Shown: positions 36,377-44,269 of the stretch, in pieces
Layout of the letters: each line of letters starts with the position of its first letter
Position numbering within the stretch: position 1 is the first letter of the stretch
Origin: Bacteroidales bacterium
Lineage (GTDB): Bacteria; Bacteroidota; Bacteroidia; Bacteroidales; UBA932
Direction: 5' to 3'
NCBI GenBank assembly: GCA_016286385.1
Contig: JAEESO010000001.1
Span: forward strand, 124,001-188,000
Length of the DNA: 64,000 nt
The notes under the pieces: generated by a model
Databases searched by the model: none
Told to the model about the DNA's origin: nothing
Seen by the model: the letters and a program-made list of their open reading frames with translations, nothing else
Made by a program: the position numbers and the translations under genes

Positions 36377-37834
36377 ATGCTATCCTTTCTTCTCAGCATC
36401 CTGGCCCTTGTGCTTGGCTATATTCTTTACGGAGCATTGGTAGACCGGATTTTCGGCCCGGACCCTTCCCGCAAAACCCCGGCAATTACAAAAGCTGACG
36501 GCGTGGACTATATTGCCCTTCCCACCTGGAAGGTTTACATGATCCAGTTCCTCAACATAGCCGGAACCGGCCCCATCTTCGGAGCCATCATGGGTGCAAA
36601 ATTCGGCCCTGCAAGCTATCTCTGGATAGTCCTTGGCTGCATTTTTGCCGGCGCCGTGCATGACTACATGTGCGGAATGCTCTCCGTCCGCCACGGCGGC
36701 GCAAGTTTCCCTGAACTTGTGGGTGATTACCTTGGGAAGCGCACCAAGACCGTGATGCTGGTGTTCAGCATGATCCTGCTTCTCCTTGTGGGAACGGTGT
36801 TTGTCTACAGCCCCGCCCTAATCCTTGGAGACATCGCCGGAGACGGCACCCGCGGATCCATCATGCTGTGGGTGGGAGCCATATTCCTATATTATGTAGT
36901 GGCAACGCTCCTTCCAATAGACAAGCTCATCGGCAAGGTATATCCCTTCTTTGCGGCTGCGCTTCTTTTCATGGCCGCGGCGCTTATGGTGTGCCTCTTT
37001 ATGAAGTGGCCTTCGCTTCCGGAAATCTGGGACGGCCTTGGTGGATGGAGTGAGCAGGCCGGCCTCAAGGACCAGCCCATCTTCCCCTGCCTTTTCATCA
37101 CCATTGCATGCGGCGCAATTTCCGGCTTCCACGCCACCCAGAGCCCGCTTATGGCCCGCTGCATAAAGAACGAGAAACTTGGCCGTCCCGTATTCTACGG
37201 CTCAATGATAACTGAAGGCCTTGTTGCCCTCATTTGGGCGGCAGTGTCCTCCTGGTTCTTCTTTGACGGCGGTGCCGCAGAGGTAGGTTCAACCACCGCT
37301 GCAGCAGCTCCCACAGTTGTGACCAAGGTGTCAGAGGGCTGGTTGGGGCTCTTCGGCGGCATCCTTGCAATAATCGGCGTAGTGGCCGCGCCCATCACCT
37401 CCGGAGACACCGCCTTCCGCAGCGCCCGCCTCATTGTGGCCGATTTCCTCCGCCTGGAGCAGAAAGGCATCTGGAAGCGCCTGTGGATCGCCATCCCCAT
37501 GTTCGGGGCATCGGCCCTTCTCCTTTGGTATAATATTGCCGATGCAAACGGCTTCAACGTAATCTGGCGCTACTTTGGCTGGAGCAACCAGACCCTGGCC
37601 GCATTCATGCTCTGGACCGCTACGGTCTATCTCACCCTGAAACGCCCCGGAGGAGCATTCTTCATTACCCTCCTTCCGGCAATGTTCATGACGGCCGTCT
37701 GCACCACCTTCATCCTTGTAGACAAGATAGGCTTCCGCCTTCCTACCGGCCTTGCGCCCTGGATTGGCATCATAACATTTGTCATTTCCGGCCTGCTGTT
37801 CTTCCTATGGTACAGGAAGCGTGGGGATAAGTAA
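36377..37834 (+). CDS. cstA: Carbon-starvation protein CstA (peptide/pyruvate transporter family)
   Basis: 485 residues with about 13 transmembrane helices. The CstA core is clear: YGALVDRIFGPD, IAGTGPIFGAIMGAKFGP, GAVHDYMCGMLSVRHGG and GFHATQSPLMARC. Characterised relatives import peptides or pyruvate. At this length it is the short form with a shortened C-terminal domain. It is a single-gene unit with its own promoter and a symmetrical terminator. Confidence 0.9.
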   Translation: MLSFLLSILALVLGYILYGALVDRIFGPDPSRKTPAITKADGVDYIALPTWKVYMIQFLNIAGTGPIFGAIMGAKFGPASYLWIVLGCIFAGAVHDYMCGMLSVRHGGASFPELVGDYLGKRTKTVMLVFSMILLLLVGTVFVYSPALILGDIAGDGTRGSIMLWVGAIFLYYVVATLLPIDKLIGKVYPFFAAALLFMAAALMVCLFMKWPSLPEIWDGLGGWSEQAGLKDQPIFPCLFITIACGAISGFHATQSPLMARCIKNEKLGRPVFYGSMITEGLVALIWAAVSSWFFFDGGAAEVGSTTAAAAPTVVTKVSEGWLGLFGGILAIIGVVAAPITSGDTAFRSARLIVADFLRLEQKGIWKRLWIAIPMFGASALLLWYNIADANGFNVIWRYFGWSNQTLAAFMLWTATVYLTLKRPGGAFFITLLPAMFMTAVCTTFILVDKIGFRLPTGLAPWIGIITFVISGLLFFLWYRKRGDK

Positions 37835-37854
37835 CTGACAATCAACACAATAAT

Positions 37855-37890
37855 GAAAAACGTCTACCGAATAATCGGTAGACGTTTTTC
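37855..37890. terminator. Bidirectional terminator between cstA and fba
   Basis: A perfect 16-bp stem (37855-37870 with 37875-37890) with an ATAA loop, bounded by A5 on the left and T5 on the right, so it can act on both converging transcripts. Confidence 0.85.
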
Positions 37891-37930
37891 TGTAATTAAC
37901 GTAGAATCAGTAACTTACCTCCACGCGGGC

Positions 37931-38929
37931 TTAAGCCTTGCCATTGGAACCAAGCACATTCACGATCTTGTGGATGTAGAGTTTCTTCATCTCGTCGCGG
38001 GCAGGGCCAAGGTACTTGCGGGGGTCAAACTCACCGGGTTTGTCGTGGAAGACCTTGCGGATGGCGGCGGTCATTGCAAGACGGCTGTCACTGTCGATGT
38101 TGATCTTGCAGACAGCGCTCTTTGAAGCCTCACGGAGCTGCTCCTCAGGGATACCTACTGCATCAGGGAGTTTGCCGCCGAGCTCATTGATGATGTCTAC
38201 ATACTCCTGGGGAACGGAGCTGGAGCCGTGGAGAACGATGGGGAAGCCGGGGAGCTTCTTTTCAATCTCATGGAGGACGTCAAATGCAAGGGGCGGGGGA
38301 ACAAGCTTTCCGGTCTTGGGGTCACGGGTGCACTGCTCAGGGGTGAACTTGTATGCGCCGTGGCTGGTGCCGATGGAGATTGCGAGGGAGTCGCAGCCTG
38401 TGCGGGTAGCGAAGTCAATCACTTCCTCGGGCTTGGTGTAGTGGGATTCTGCGGCGGAAACCTCATCCTCAACGCCTGCGAGGACACCGAGTTCTGCCTC
38501 TACTGTTACGTCGTACTGATGTGCGTAGTCCACAACCTTCTTGGTGAGGGCGATGTTCTCCTCATAGGGAAGTGAGGAGGCGTCAATCATGACGGAGCTG
38601 AAGCCAAGGTCTACGCAGCTCTTGCAGGTTTCAAAGCTGTCACCGTGATCCAGGTGCAGGCAGATCTGGGGCTTCTCCCAACCAAGTTCCTTTGCATATT
38701 CCACGGCGCCTTCTGCCATGTAGCGGAGAAGGGTCTGGTTGGCATAGTTACGTGCTCCCTTGGAGACCTGGAGGATAACGGGGCTCTTGGTCTCTGCAGC
38801 GGCCTGGATGATGGCCTGAAGCTGCTCCATGTTGTTGAAATTGAATGCGGGGATGGCGTAACCGCCGGCAACTGCCTTGGCAAACATCTCGCGGGTGTTC
38901 ACAAGGCCAAGTTCTTTGTAAGATACCAT
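37931..38929 (-). CDS. fba: Class II fructose-bisphosphate aldolase
   Basis: 332 residues. Zinc-dependent aldol cleavage of fructose 1,6-bisphosphate. CLHLDHGDSFE carries the catalytic Asp and a zinc His, VEAELGVLAGVEDE the Glu ligand, and SIGTSHGAYKF and VLHGSSSVP the remaining ligands. It belongs to the longer class II subtype (about 330 residues) common in Bacteroidota. Confidence 0.96.
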   Translation of the reverse strand: MVSYKELGLVNTREMFAKAVAGGYAIPAFNFNNMEQLQAIIQAAAETKSPVILQVSKGARNYANQTLLRYMAEGAVEYAKELGWEKPQICLHLDHGDSFETCKSCVDLGFSSVMIDASSLPYEENIALTKKVVDYAHQYDVTVEAELGVLAGVEDEVSAAESHYTKPEEVIDFATRTGCDSLAISIGTSHGAYKFTPEQCTRDPKTGKLVPPPLAFDVLHEIEKKLPGFPIVLHGSSSVPQEYVDIINELGGKLPDAVGIPEEQLREASKSAVCKINIDSDSRLAMTAAIRKVFHDKPGEFDPRKYLGPARDEMKKLYIHKIVNVLGSNGKA

Positions 38930-38968
38930 AACTAATATGAATTAGAATAAAATATTTCTTTAAGCCCA

Positions 38969-38976
38969 CAAATTTA
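38969..38976 (-). promoter_or_regulatory. -7 box of the fba promoter
   Basis: Minus-strand TAAATTTG, 39 bases before the fba ATG. It lies 2 bases from the divergent gmk box. Confidence 0.6.
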
Positions 38977-38978
38977 AC

Positions 38979-38986
38979 TATTTTTG
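38979..38986 (+). promoter_or_regulatory. -7 box of the gmk promoter
   Basis: TATTTTTG, a full match to TAnnTTTG, 18 bases before the gmk ATG. The two divergent -7 boxes are almost adjacent, so the two polymerases would compete. Confidence 0.6.
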
Positions 38987-39004
38987 CGGAAAAGTAAAAG
39001 CGAT

Positions 39005-39571
39005 ATGAGCGGTAAAGTACTAATTTTTTCGGCCCCTTCCGGCAGCGGAAAGAGCACCATCGTGAACCACATCCTGGGGCTGCATCCGGAGATAGAGTTC
39101 TCAGTATCTGCCACATCCCGTCCCCCCAGGGGAGCGGAGCAGGACGGCGTTGAGTACCTTTTCTACAGCGCGGATGTTTTCCGCCTCATGGTGAGGGACG
39201 GAAAGTTTGTGGAGCATGAGGAAGTGTACCCTGACCGCTTCTACGGCACCCTTAAGAGCGAGGTTAACCGTATCTGGGCCAAAGGTCATGTCATTATCTT
39301 TGACGTAGACGTAAAGGGAGGCGTATCTCTCAAGAAGTACTTTGGTGACAGCGCCCTCTCCGTCTTTATCCAGGCCCCTTCAGTGGAGGAACTCCGTAAA
39401 AGGCTCATAGCCCGTGCCACGGACCCCATGGACGCCATTGAGCAGCGCGTTGCAAAGGCCGCGGAGGAAATGACCTACGCTCCCAAGTTCGATCGCATCC
39501 TAATTAACGATGACCTTGAGACCGCCTACCGAGAAGCTGAGAAAATGGTGGATGATTTCCTATGCGGATAG
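39005..39571 (+). CDS. gmk: Guanylate kinase
   Basis: 188 residues from the ATG at 39005; seven upstream residues in the open frame would lie over the promoter. Phosphorylates GMP. The P-loop is SGSGKS in FSAPSGSGKST (12-17), and the GMP-binding SATSRPPRGAEQDGVEYLF follows. nadD overlaps its end by 10 bases. Confidence 0.96.
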   Translation: MSGKVLIFSAPSGSGKSTIVNHILGLHPEIEFSVSATSRPPRGAEQDGVEYLFYSADVFRLMVRDGKFVEHEEVYPDRFYGTLKSEVNRIWAKGHVIIFDVDVKGGVSLKKYFGDSALSVFIQAPSVEELRKRLIARATDPMDAIEQRVAKAAEEMTYAPKFDRILINDDLETAYREAEKMVDDFLCG

Positions 39572-40119
39572 CAGTTTACAGCGGGTCTTTCAACCCTCTC
39601 CACATCGGCCATGAGGCCATCATCCGTTTCCTCACGGAGAAGGCGGGATTTGACCTTGTGTACCTTGTTGTGACGCCGCAGAACCCTTTCAAGGACGCCC
39701 ACAGCCTCCCTCTTGGCAAAACCCGCCTTGACGCAGCGGTGGAAGCCGTCGCCCGCCACCCTGAACTGAAGGTTGTGGTAAAGGACACGGAGCTCCATAT
39801 GACGCCTCCCCAGTACACCATCCGCACGCTGGATACCCTCAAGGCGGAAGAACCGGAAAACAGTTTCACCCTTGTAATAGGGGCCGATAACCTTGCCTGC
39901 TTCAGCGGCTGGCGCTTCCATGAGAGAATCCTCCTGGACTACGGCGTAGTGGTCTTTCCCCGCAAGGGTTACCACCGCGGCCACGCCAAAGCCCGCCTGA
40001 TGAAGGAGAATCCGCTGTACAGAATCATTCTCCTTCGGGCCCCGCTTGTAACCATCTCTTCAACAGAAATACGTAACGGCCTTCAGGAAGGCAAAGACAT
40101 GTCCAAATGGCTGATGTAG
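39562..40119 (+). CDS. nadD: Nicotinate-nucleotide adenylyltransferase
   Basis: 185 residues. Adenylates nicotinate mononucleotide in NAD synthesis. SGSFNPLHIGH with HxGH at 14-17 and the ISSTEIRNGL motif near the C-terminus are diagnostic. It is coupled to gmk (10-base overlap) and to the CYTH gene (13-base overlap). Confidence 0.95.
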   Translation: MRIAVYSGSFNPLHIGHEAIIRFLTEKAGFDLVYLVVTPQNPFKDAHSLPLGKTRLDAAVEAVARHPELKVVVKDTELHMTPPQYTIRTLDTLKAEEPENSFTLVIGADNLACFSGWRFHERILLDYGVVVFPRKGYHRGHAKARLMKENPLYRIILLRAPLVTISSTEIRNGLQEGKDMSKWLM

Positions 40120-40712
40120 GAATCCATACGGAAACTGAGCGCAAATTCCTTGTTCTCAGTGACGCTTTCAAGGCTGAGGCTGTTGCCTCACACCGCATAA
40201 GGCAGGGATACATAGCCCGTGACAACGGCAACTCAGTCCGCGTACGCATCCTGGACTCTACCGGCATCCTCACAATCAAAGGCCCGTCGGCCGATGATAT
40301 CTCCCGCACCGAATGGGAAATTGAGATTTCCCTTCCAGATGCCGAGGCCCTCCTCAAGCTCTGCCACGGCGGAATCATTGACAAAACCCGCTACATAGTT
40401 CCGGAGGGAGGCACACTGCCGCAGACCGTCGCTTCGCGACCCCTCCCAGGCGCAGCGCTACGTGCAGCTTTGGGCCCCTCCCTCTTACCCGGCCGAGGGT
40501 GGCCAGGGGTCTGCGGCAGTGTGCCTCCCTCCGGAAGAGTGTTTGAGGTGGATGAGTTCTATGGGGACAATGAGGGGCTTGTGATGGCGGAGATTGAGCT
40601 GGAAAATGCCAATGACCCGTTTGAGAAGCCGTCCTGGCTTGGAAAAGAGGTAACCGGAGACCGGCATTACTACAATTCCTACCTGTCACTTCATCCGTAT
40701 AAGACCTGGTAG
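40107..40712 (+). CDS. CYTH-domain phosphohydrolase carrying an in-frame hairpin element
   Basis: 201 residues. The CYTH signature ExExK is E9-E11-K13 in ETERKFLV, with RIRQGYI, VRVRI and FEVDEFYGDNEGLVMAEIEL as the tunnel strands. Family members are inorganic triphosphatases or class IV adenylyl cyclases; the former is likelier for this small single-domain form. Residues about 98-144, between KTRYIVPEG and RVFEVDEF, are encoded by the inverted-repeat element at 40399-40536 and have no CYTH counterpart. Without it the protein would be about 155 residues, the normal length. Confidence 0.88.
   Translation: MADVGIHTETERKFLVLSDAFKAEAVASHRIRQGYIARDNGNSVRVRILDSTGILTIKGPSADDISRTEWEIEISLPDAEALLKLCHGGIIDKTRYIVPEGGTLPQTVASRPLPGAALRAALGPSLLPGRGWPGVCGSVPPSGRVFEVDEFYGDNEGLVMAEIELENANDPFEKPSWLGKEVTGDRHYYNSYLSLHPYKTW
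40399..40536 (+). mobile_element. Hairpin element, type B, inserted in the CYTH gene
   Basis: 138 bp with perfect 29-bp inverted arms (40399-40427 and 40508-40536). The core starts with the hairpin GTCGC-TTC-GCGAC (40428-40440), then CCCCTCCC. A central segment is closed by CCCA and TGGG. GGGCCCCTCCCTCTTA follows, then a hairpin GGCC-GAGGGT-GGCC (40491-40504). The same ordered core, shorter in the middle, is found after dnaN at 46160-46222. Perfect arms suggest a recent insertion. Confidence 0.88.
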
Positions 40713-40738
40713 CCCACCAATGGACTCTCTCTGCCGCT

Positions 40739-40824
40739 CTTAGTCAAGAAAATGGCCTATAACGTGACTAAGATTGTCAGTAGTGACGATCTTAGTCATA
40801 AATAAGGGGTAAAATGTGACTAAG
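40739..40824. promoter_or_regulatory. Array of four alternating 8-bp half-sites at 26-bp period
   Basis: CTTAGTCA at 40739-40746, TGACTAAG at 40765-40772, CTTAGTCA at 40791-40798 and TGACTAAG at 40817-40824. Every start is 26 bases from the next and every gap is 18 bases. The middle pair extends to 10-bp arms. The last site ends 7 bases before the -7 box at 40831, where a bound protein would meet RNA polymerase. Confidence 0.65.
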
Positions 40825-40830
40825 ATTGCG

Positions 40831-40838
40831 TATATTTG
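40831..40838 (+). promoter_or_regulatory. -7 box for the BtuG-like lipoprotein gene
   Basis: TATATTTG, a full match, 23 bases before the ATG at 40862 and directly downstream of the half-site array. Confidence 0.65.
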
Positions 40839-40861
40839 CACATCAAACCCAAAAAAGTTCT

Positions 40862-42037
40862 ATGAAATACAGATCACTGCTGGTTTTCAGCGTGCTCCTT
40901 GCGGCGATAGCCGTGAGTTGTAGCAAGGAAAACGCCTCGAACTCGGTAAAGTACCAGGAGTTCTCGGGCACCGAAGTGGAAGTAGGTGAAAATGCAGGAG
41001 CAAACAGGCTCCTAGTCCTCAATGAGGGCAACTTTCCAGGCCCATCTACCCTGGACCTTCTTGACTTCAGATCAAAGACATATTCGGCCAATGTATTTGG
41101 CCAGGCTAACCCTGACGTAACTCAGGGAATTGGCAGCACAGGCAACGAACTTGCCGTGGCGGGGGACCGTATCTGGGCCCTCATGAACGCATCCAATCAG
41201 GTTGTGGTTATGGATAAAAGCAGTCTTAAGGTGCTTAAGATCCTGGATATCCAGAGTCCTCGTTTTATAGCATCTGACGGTACCTATGCTTACATCACTT
41301 CTTATGGCGCCGCCGTTTGGGGAAGCGCCATGTCCCAGAATGGCCTGCTGTACAGGGTGAAACTTGACACCTATGATATTACCAGCCTGGAGGTTGGCCC
41401 GCAGCCTGAGGGTGTGGCTGTCAAGGATGGAAAGATATATGTGGCAAACAGCGGCGGCTATAATGCCCTCAAGAGCAATACGGTTATGAGGATTGATGCC
41501 GCATCTTTCCAGCAGGATGCCACTTTCTCCGCTCCGGTATCCAACCTTAAGTTGCTGTGGGCATCTGGAGACTATCTCTGGGGAACCAGCTATGACACTT
41601 ATGGACCCGCTCCGGATTACGCATTTGTATCAGCCGCAAGCCTTTACAGGATGGACAAAGACGGTCATAACCATAAGGTGATAGAGGGAGTATCTCCCAG
41701 TTTCGCTACACTTGCAGGTGATACCCTCTATGCTTTCGGATTCGGGACTATGCATAAAGTATCGGCCGACGGAAAGGTGGAAACCCTTACATTCAAAGAC
41801 CAGGTCATCAAGGTTAAGAAAGAGTCCGATGATGAAGAAGAATTGTTTGAGGAGATTGCTGTCAGTCTTGAAGGGCTGTATATAAGTAACGCCTGCGTTA
41901 ATCCTTCAAACGGAGATATCTATCTTTCAGTGGCTTCCTATACTGGAAACAGCCGCCTGATATGCGTAGATAAGGATCTTACCTTCAAGTGGGAACTAGA
42001 ATCCGGAATGGGCGCCGCCCACTTGCTGCTTCAGTAA
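40862..42037 (+). CDS. YncE/DUF5074-like beta-propeller surface lipoprotein (BtuG-like)
   Basis: 391 residues from the ATG at 40862. A lipoprotein signal has Cys20 in AVSCSKEN. The mature part begins NRLLVLNEGNF and continues with repeated blade motifs (WALMNASNQVVVMDKSSLKVLKIL, GVAVKDGKIYVANSGGYN), a seven-bladed-propeller type of sequence. In Bacteroides, BtuG proteins of this build and length cap the vitamin B12 transporter BtuB on the cell surface. The convergent neighbour is a BtuB-sized TonB-dependent receptor ending 1 base away, so a corrinoid-binding role is a reasonable inference. A heme or other cofactor is possible. Confidence 0.75.
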   Translation: MKYRSLLVFSVLLAAIAVSCSKENASNSVKYQEFSGTEVEVGENAGANRLLVLNEGNFPGPSTLDLLDFRSKTYSANVFGQANPDVTQGIGSTGNELAVAGDRIWALMNASNQVVVMDKSSLKVLKILDIQSPRFIASDGTYAYITSYGAAVWGSAMSQNGLLYRVKLDTYDITSLEVGPQPEGVAVKDGKIYVANSGGYNALKSNTVMRIDAASFQQDATFSAPVSNLKLLWASGDYLWGTSYDTYGPAPDYAFVSAASLYRMDKDGHNHKVIEGVSPSFATLAGDTLYAFGFGTMHKVSADGKVETLTFKDQVIKVKKESDDEEELFEEIAVSLEGLYISNACVNPSNGDIYLSVASYTGNSRLICVDKDLTFKWELESGMGAAHLLLQ

Positions 42038-42038
42038 G

Positions 42039-43880
42039 CTAAATCTCAACACTCACAGACCCCATGACGTGGAAACCCGGCATGGGGTATTGTTTTACTA
42101 TTTCGTATCGTGTATCCGTGATGTTGCGCAGCTCCACGGCAAGCCTGAGGCCCCACGGGCCTTTCCAGCTCAAAGTCATGTCCCAAGTGGTGAAGGCAGG
42201 AAGGTAGGCCTCCGGGCGGGAGGAGGCGGCAGCGAAACGGACGCCGGTGACCTGCCCGCGGATATCGGCCCTGAAGGACTTCCACGCGCCGAAGATGTTG
42301 AAGGAGCCGCTATGCAGCGGGATATACGGAATCTGCCAGGGGTTTGAAGGATCGAAAGCGCGGTTGAAACTGTACCGGGCGGTGATTCCGGCCTGCCATG
42401 AGGCTGCTGTATAGGCCGATGTCGCGCTCCACTCGTCCCCGTACACCTGGACATTCCCGATATTGTACATACTCCAGCGGAAGAGGCTTCCGTTGGGGAC
42501 GGCGATGAGTTTATCCGTGACGTGGTTGAAGTAAAGTTCCTCCCTTATGCGGAAACTCCACGGTCCGAAACTCCTGTCCCAAAGCCACCAGGCGCTAACC
42601 TGCCACACTTTTTCCGGCCTGAGGTCACGGCTCCCGACGTTTGTGTAATAAAGATCGTTGAAGGAAGGCAGGCGGCAGGAGCGTTTTCCAAGGAAGCCGA
42701 ACTCCCAGTCAAACCTCGGATGCCAGTCCACCAGAAGGGCGGGGGAGAGAAAGCGGTAACCGTCGGAGGTGCCTTGATACTGCGCGCTTACCTGAATTCT
42801 CCATGGATCAAGGATAAAGGCCGATGAAAACGCCCCCAGGACCTGCTGCCTCCGCGCATTTACATTTGCCGTGAGCCAGTCGGCCTGGGCGTCCACGGCG
42901 GCGTTTAGGTGCAGCCAGGGAAGCGCCTGACAGCCAAGCGATGCGGCCGCATATGCGCTCTGGAGATTGTAATTCCACGTAGCGCTTACGGAAGGGTCAA
43001 GTTCGGAGACATCTAGATAATCCAGTATGTCAAGGGAGTATCGGCCTTTCACAAGAAGGCTGAGGCCGTGCCCCAGGGACTGTTCTCCGGAAAGCTGTGC
43101 AGTAAGGCTGCGGTCATACTGACGGTCATCCGACATGGGGTATTTGCCACTCTGCTTGAACACCGGCCCGGGGATTCCTCGGCCTGCGTCATACCAGTTC
43201 ACGGAGGCTTCGTATCGGCCTCCACGGGGCAGGAACCACAGGTGACCGGCGGCGCGGAATGCCTTTATGTCGCAGTTCTGACGGGTTAGGAGGGTGTCTT
43301 TCCCAAGGTCAAGCGTGTGGAAGGGGTACTGCCCATGAGCGCGGTCGGCTCCAAGACGGAGACGCGCTGCAAAACGTCCCCGGCGGGTTTCCGCGCTGCC
43401 GCTGGGGGAGATGGTCCCAAATGCGCCCCCGCGTAGTTTCAGCCGCAGTTTCCTCCCGTCCGGGAGTGAGGACCTCAGGTGCAGGGAGGATGCGCTTCCG
43501 TATTCCCTTGCCGTCTGCACCAGGGCCGATTTCTGCCCGGCATAGAGCTCAATCGTTTCAAGGTCTTCGGTGAATAACCGGCCCAGGTCCACCTGCGCGT
43601 TCTGGGCGTTGTCTATGGGCACTCCGTCAAGGAAAATGGCCGTATGGGCGCTTCCAAGGCTGCGTACATTCACGGTTTTGAGGCCGCCCACGCCGCCGTA
43701 GTCGCGGAGCTGGATGCCGCTGAAATCCCGGATGGCATCTGCGGCTGATGCAGCGTCCCTGAGTACCACGCCGCTCACGCTTTCAGATGGCGGAGATACG
43801 TTACGGCGGGCTGTTACGCTGGATGCCTCAAGCGTATCAGGAGGAGAAACTAAAAGGGCTGCTATGAAGGCAAGGTTCAT
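42039..43880 (-). CDS. TonB-dependent outer-membrane receptor, BtuB-like
   Basis: 613 residues, the size of BtuB. A short signal sequence is followed by a plug domain: VVLRDAASAADAIRDFSGIQLRDYGGVGGLKTVNVRSLGSAHTAIFLDGVPIDNAQNAQVDLG. A 22-strand-type barrel follows, ending VMGSVSVEI. It lacks the carboxypeptidase-like N-terminal extension of SusC receptors. Its neighbour is a BtuG-like lipoprotein, supporting uptake of a corrinoid or similar cofactor. No cobalamin riboswitch is visible upstream. Its start overlaps the end of the small gene upstream by 4 bases. Confidence 0.82.
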   Translation of the reverse strand: MNLAFIAALLVSPPDTLEASSVTARRNVSPPSESVSGVVLRDAASAADAIRDFSGIQLRDYGGVGGLKTVNVRSLGSAHTAIFLDGVPIDNAQNAQVDLGRLFTEDLETIELYAGQKSALVQTAREYGSASSLHLRSSLPDGRKLRLKLRGGAFGTISPSGSAETRRGRFAARLRLGADRAHGQYPFHTLDLGKDTLLTRQNCDIKAFRAAGHLWFLPRGGRYEASVNWYDAGRGIPGPVFKQSGKYPMSDDRQYDRSLTAQLSGEQSLGHGLSLLVKGRYSLDILDYLDVSELDPSVSATWNYNLQSAYAAASLGCQALPWLHLNAAVDAQADWLTANVNARRQQVLGAFSSAFILDPWRIQVSAQYQGTSDGYRFLSPALLVDWHPRFDWEFGFLGKRSCRLPSFNDLYYTNVGSRDLRPEKVWQVSAWWLWDRSFGPWSFRIREELYFNHVTDKLIAVPNGSLFRWSMYNIGNVQVYGDEWSATSAYTAASWQAGITARYSFNRAFDPSNPWQIPYIPLHSGSFNIFGAWKSFRADIRGQVTGVRFAAASSRPEAYLPAFTTWDMTLSWKGPWGLRLAVELRNITDTRYEIVKQYPMPGFHVMGSVSVEI

Positions 43881-44197
43881 TCAGAAAGAGCCTTCAGAAT
43901 GGCTTTGGTGGTGTTTACGGCCTTCCTGGAAGGGAAGTCGAAGGGAAGTTTTGGGCCGTCTCCCGTGCGAAGAACCGCAGCAAAGGTTCCGGGGGTGGAG
44001 GTCTCCTCAAGGATTGCTTCTATGAACTGATGGTACCGCCAGGTGGAAAAGTCAAGGACAAGGTGCCCGCCGGCTTCCGATACGCTTCCGTATGCCCTTA
44101 GGACATCGGCAAGCTTAGCCTTTGCGGCTTCCGGATTATCGGCCTTGAACAGCGCAGTCCCGCTGTCCATGAGTTTAACCATCAGGATACTAGACAT
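43877..44197 (-). CDS. Small protein of unknown function coupled to the receptor gene
   Basis: 106 residues from the ATG at 44197. The alternative start at 44221 falls inside the -7 box of its own promoter, so 44197 is preferred. No signal peptide or membrane helix is visible. The sequence is alpha/beta-like, with LFKADNPEAAKAKLADVLRAYG and a DFSTWRYHQFIEAILEE segment. I do not recognise a family. The 4-base ATGA-type overlap with the receptor gene suggests a shared role in the same uptake system. Confidence 0.65.
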   Translation of the reverse strand: MSSILMVKLMDSGTALFKADNPEAAKAKLADVLRAYGSVSEAGGHLVLDFSTWRYHQFIEAILEETSTPGTFAAVLRTGDGPKLPFDFPSRKAVNTTKAILKALSE

Positions 44198-44218
44198 AAT
44201 AATGAAGTTTTTGCACTG

Positions 44219-44226
44219 CAAATTTA
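44219..44226 (-). promoter_or_regulatory. -7 box for the small gene/receptor operon
   Basis: Minus-strand TAAATTTG, 21 bases before the start at 44197. It is divergent from, and 10 bases away from, the box at 44237. Confidence 0.6.
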
Positions 44227-44236
44227 GGAAAAATCT

Positions 44237-44244
44237 TATATTTG
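44237..44244 (+). promoter_or_regulatory. -7 box for the TonB-domain lipoprotein gene
   Basis: TATATTTG, a full match, 25 bases before the ATG at 44270. Confidence 0.6.
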
Positions 44245-44269
44245 CGTATTCAAATCCAAATTCAAAACT

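Noticed and set aside
40739..40824. A CRISPR-like array, because of the regular spacing
   Set aside because: The repeats are only 8 bp, alternate in orientation and number four, and no cas genes are near. An operator array fits better.
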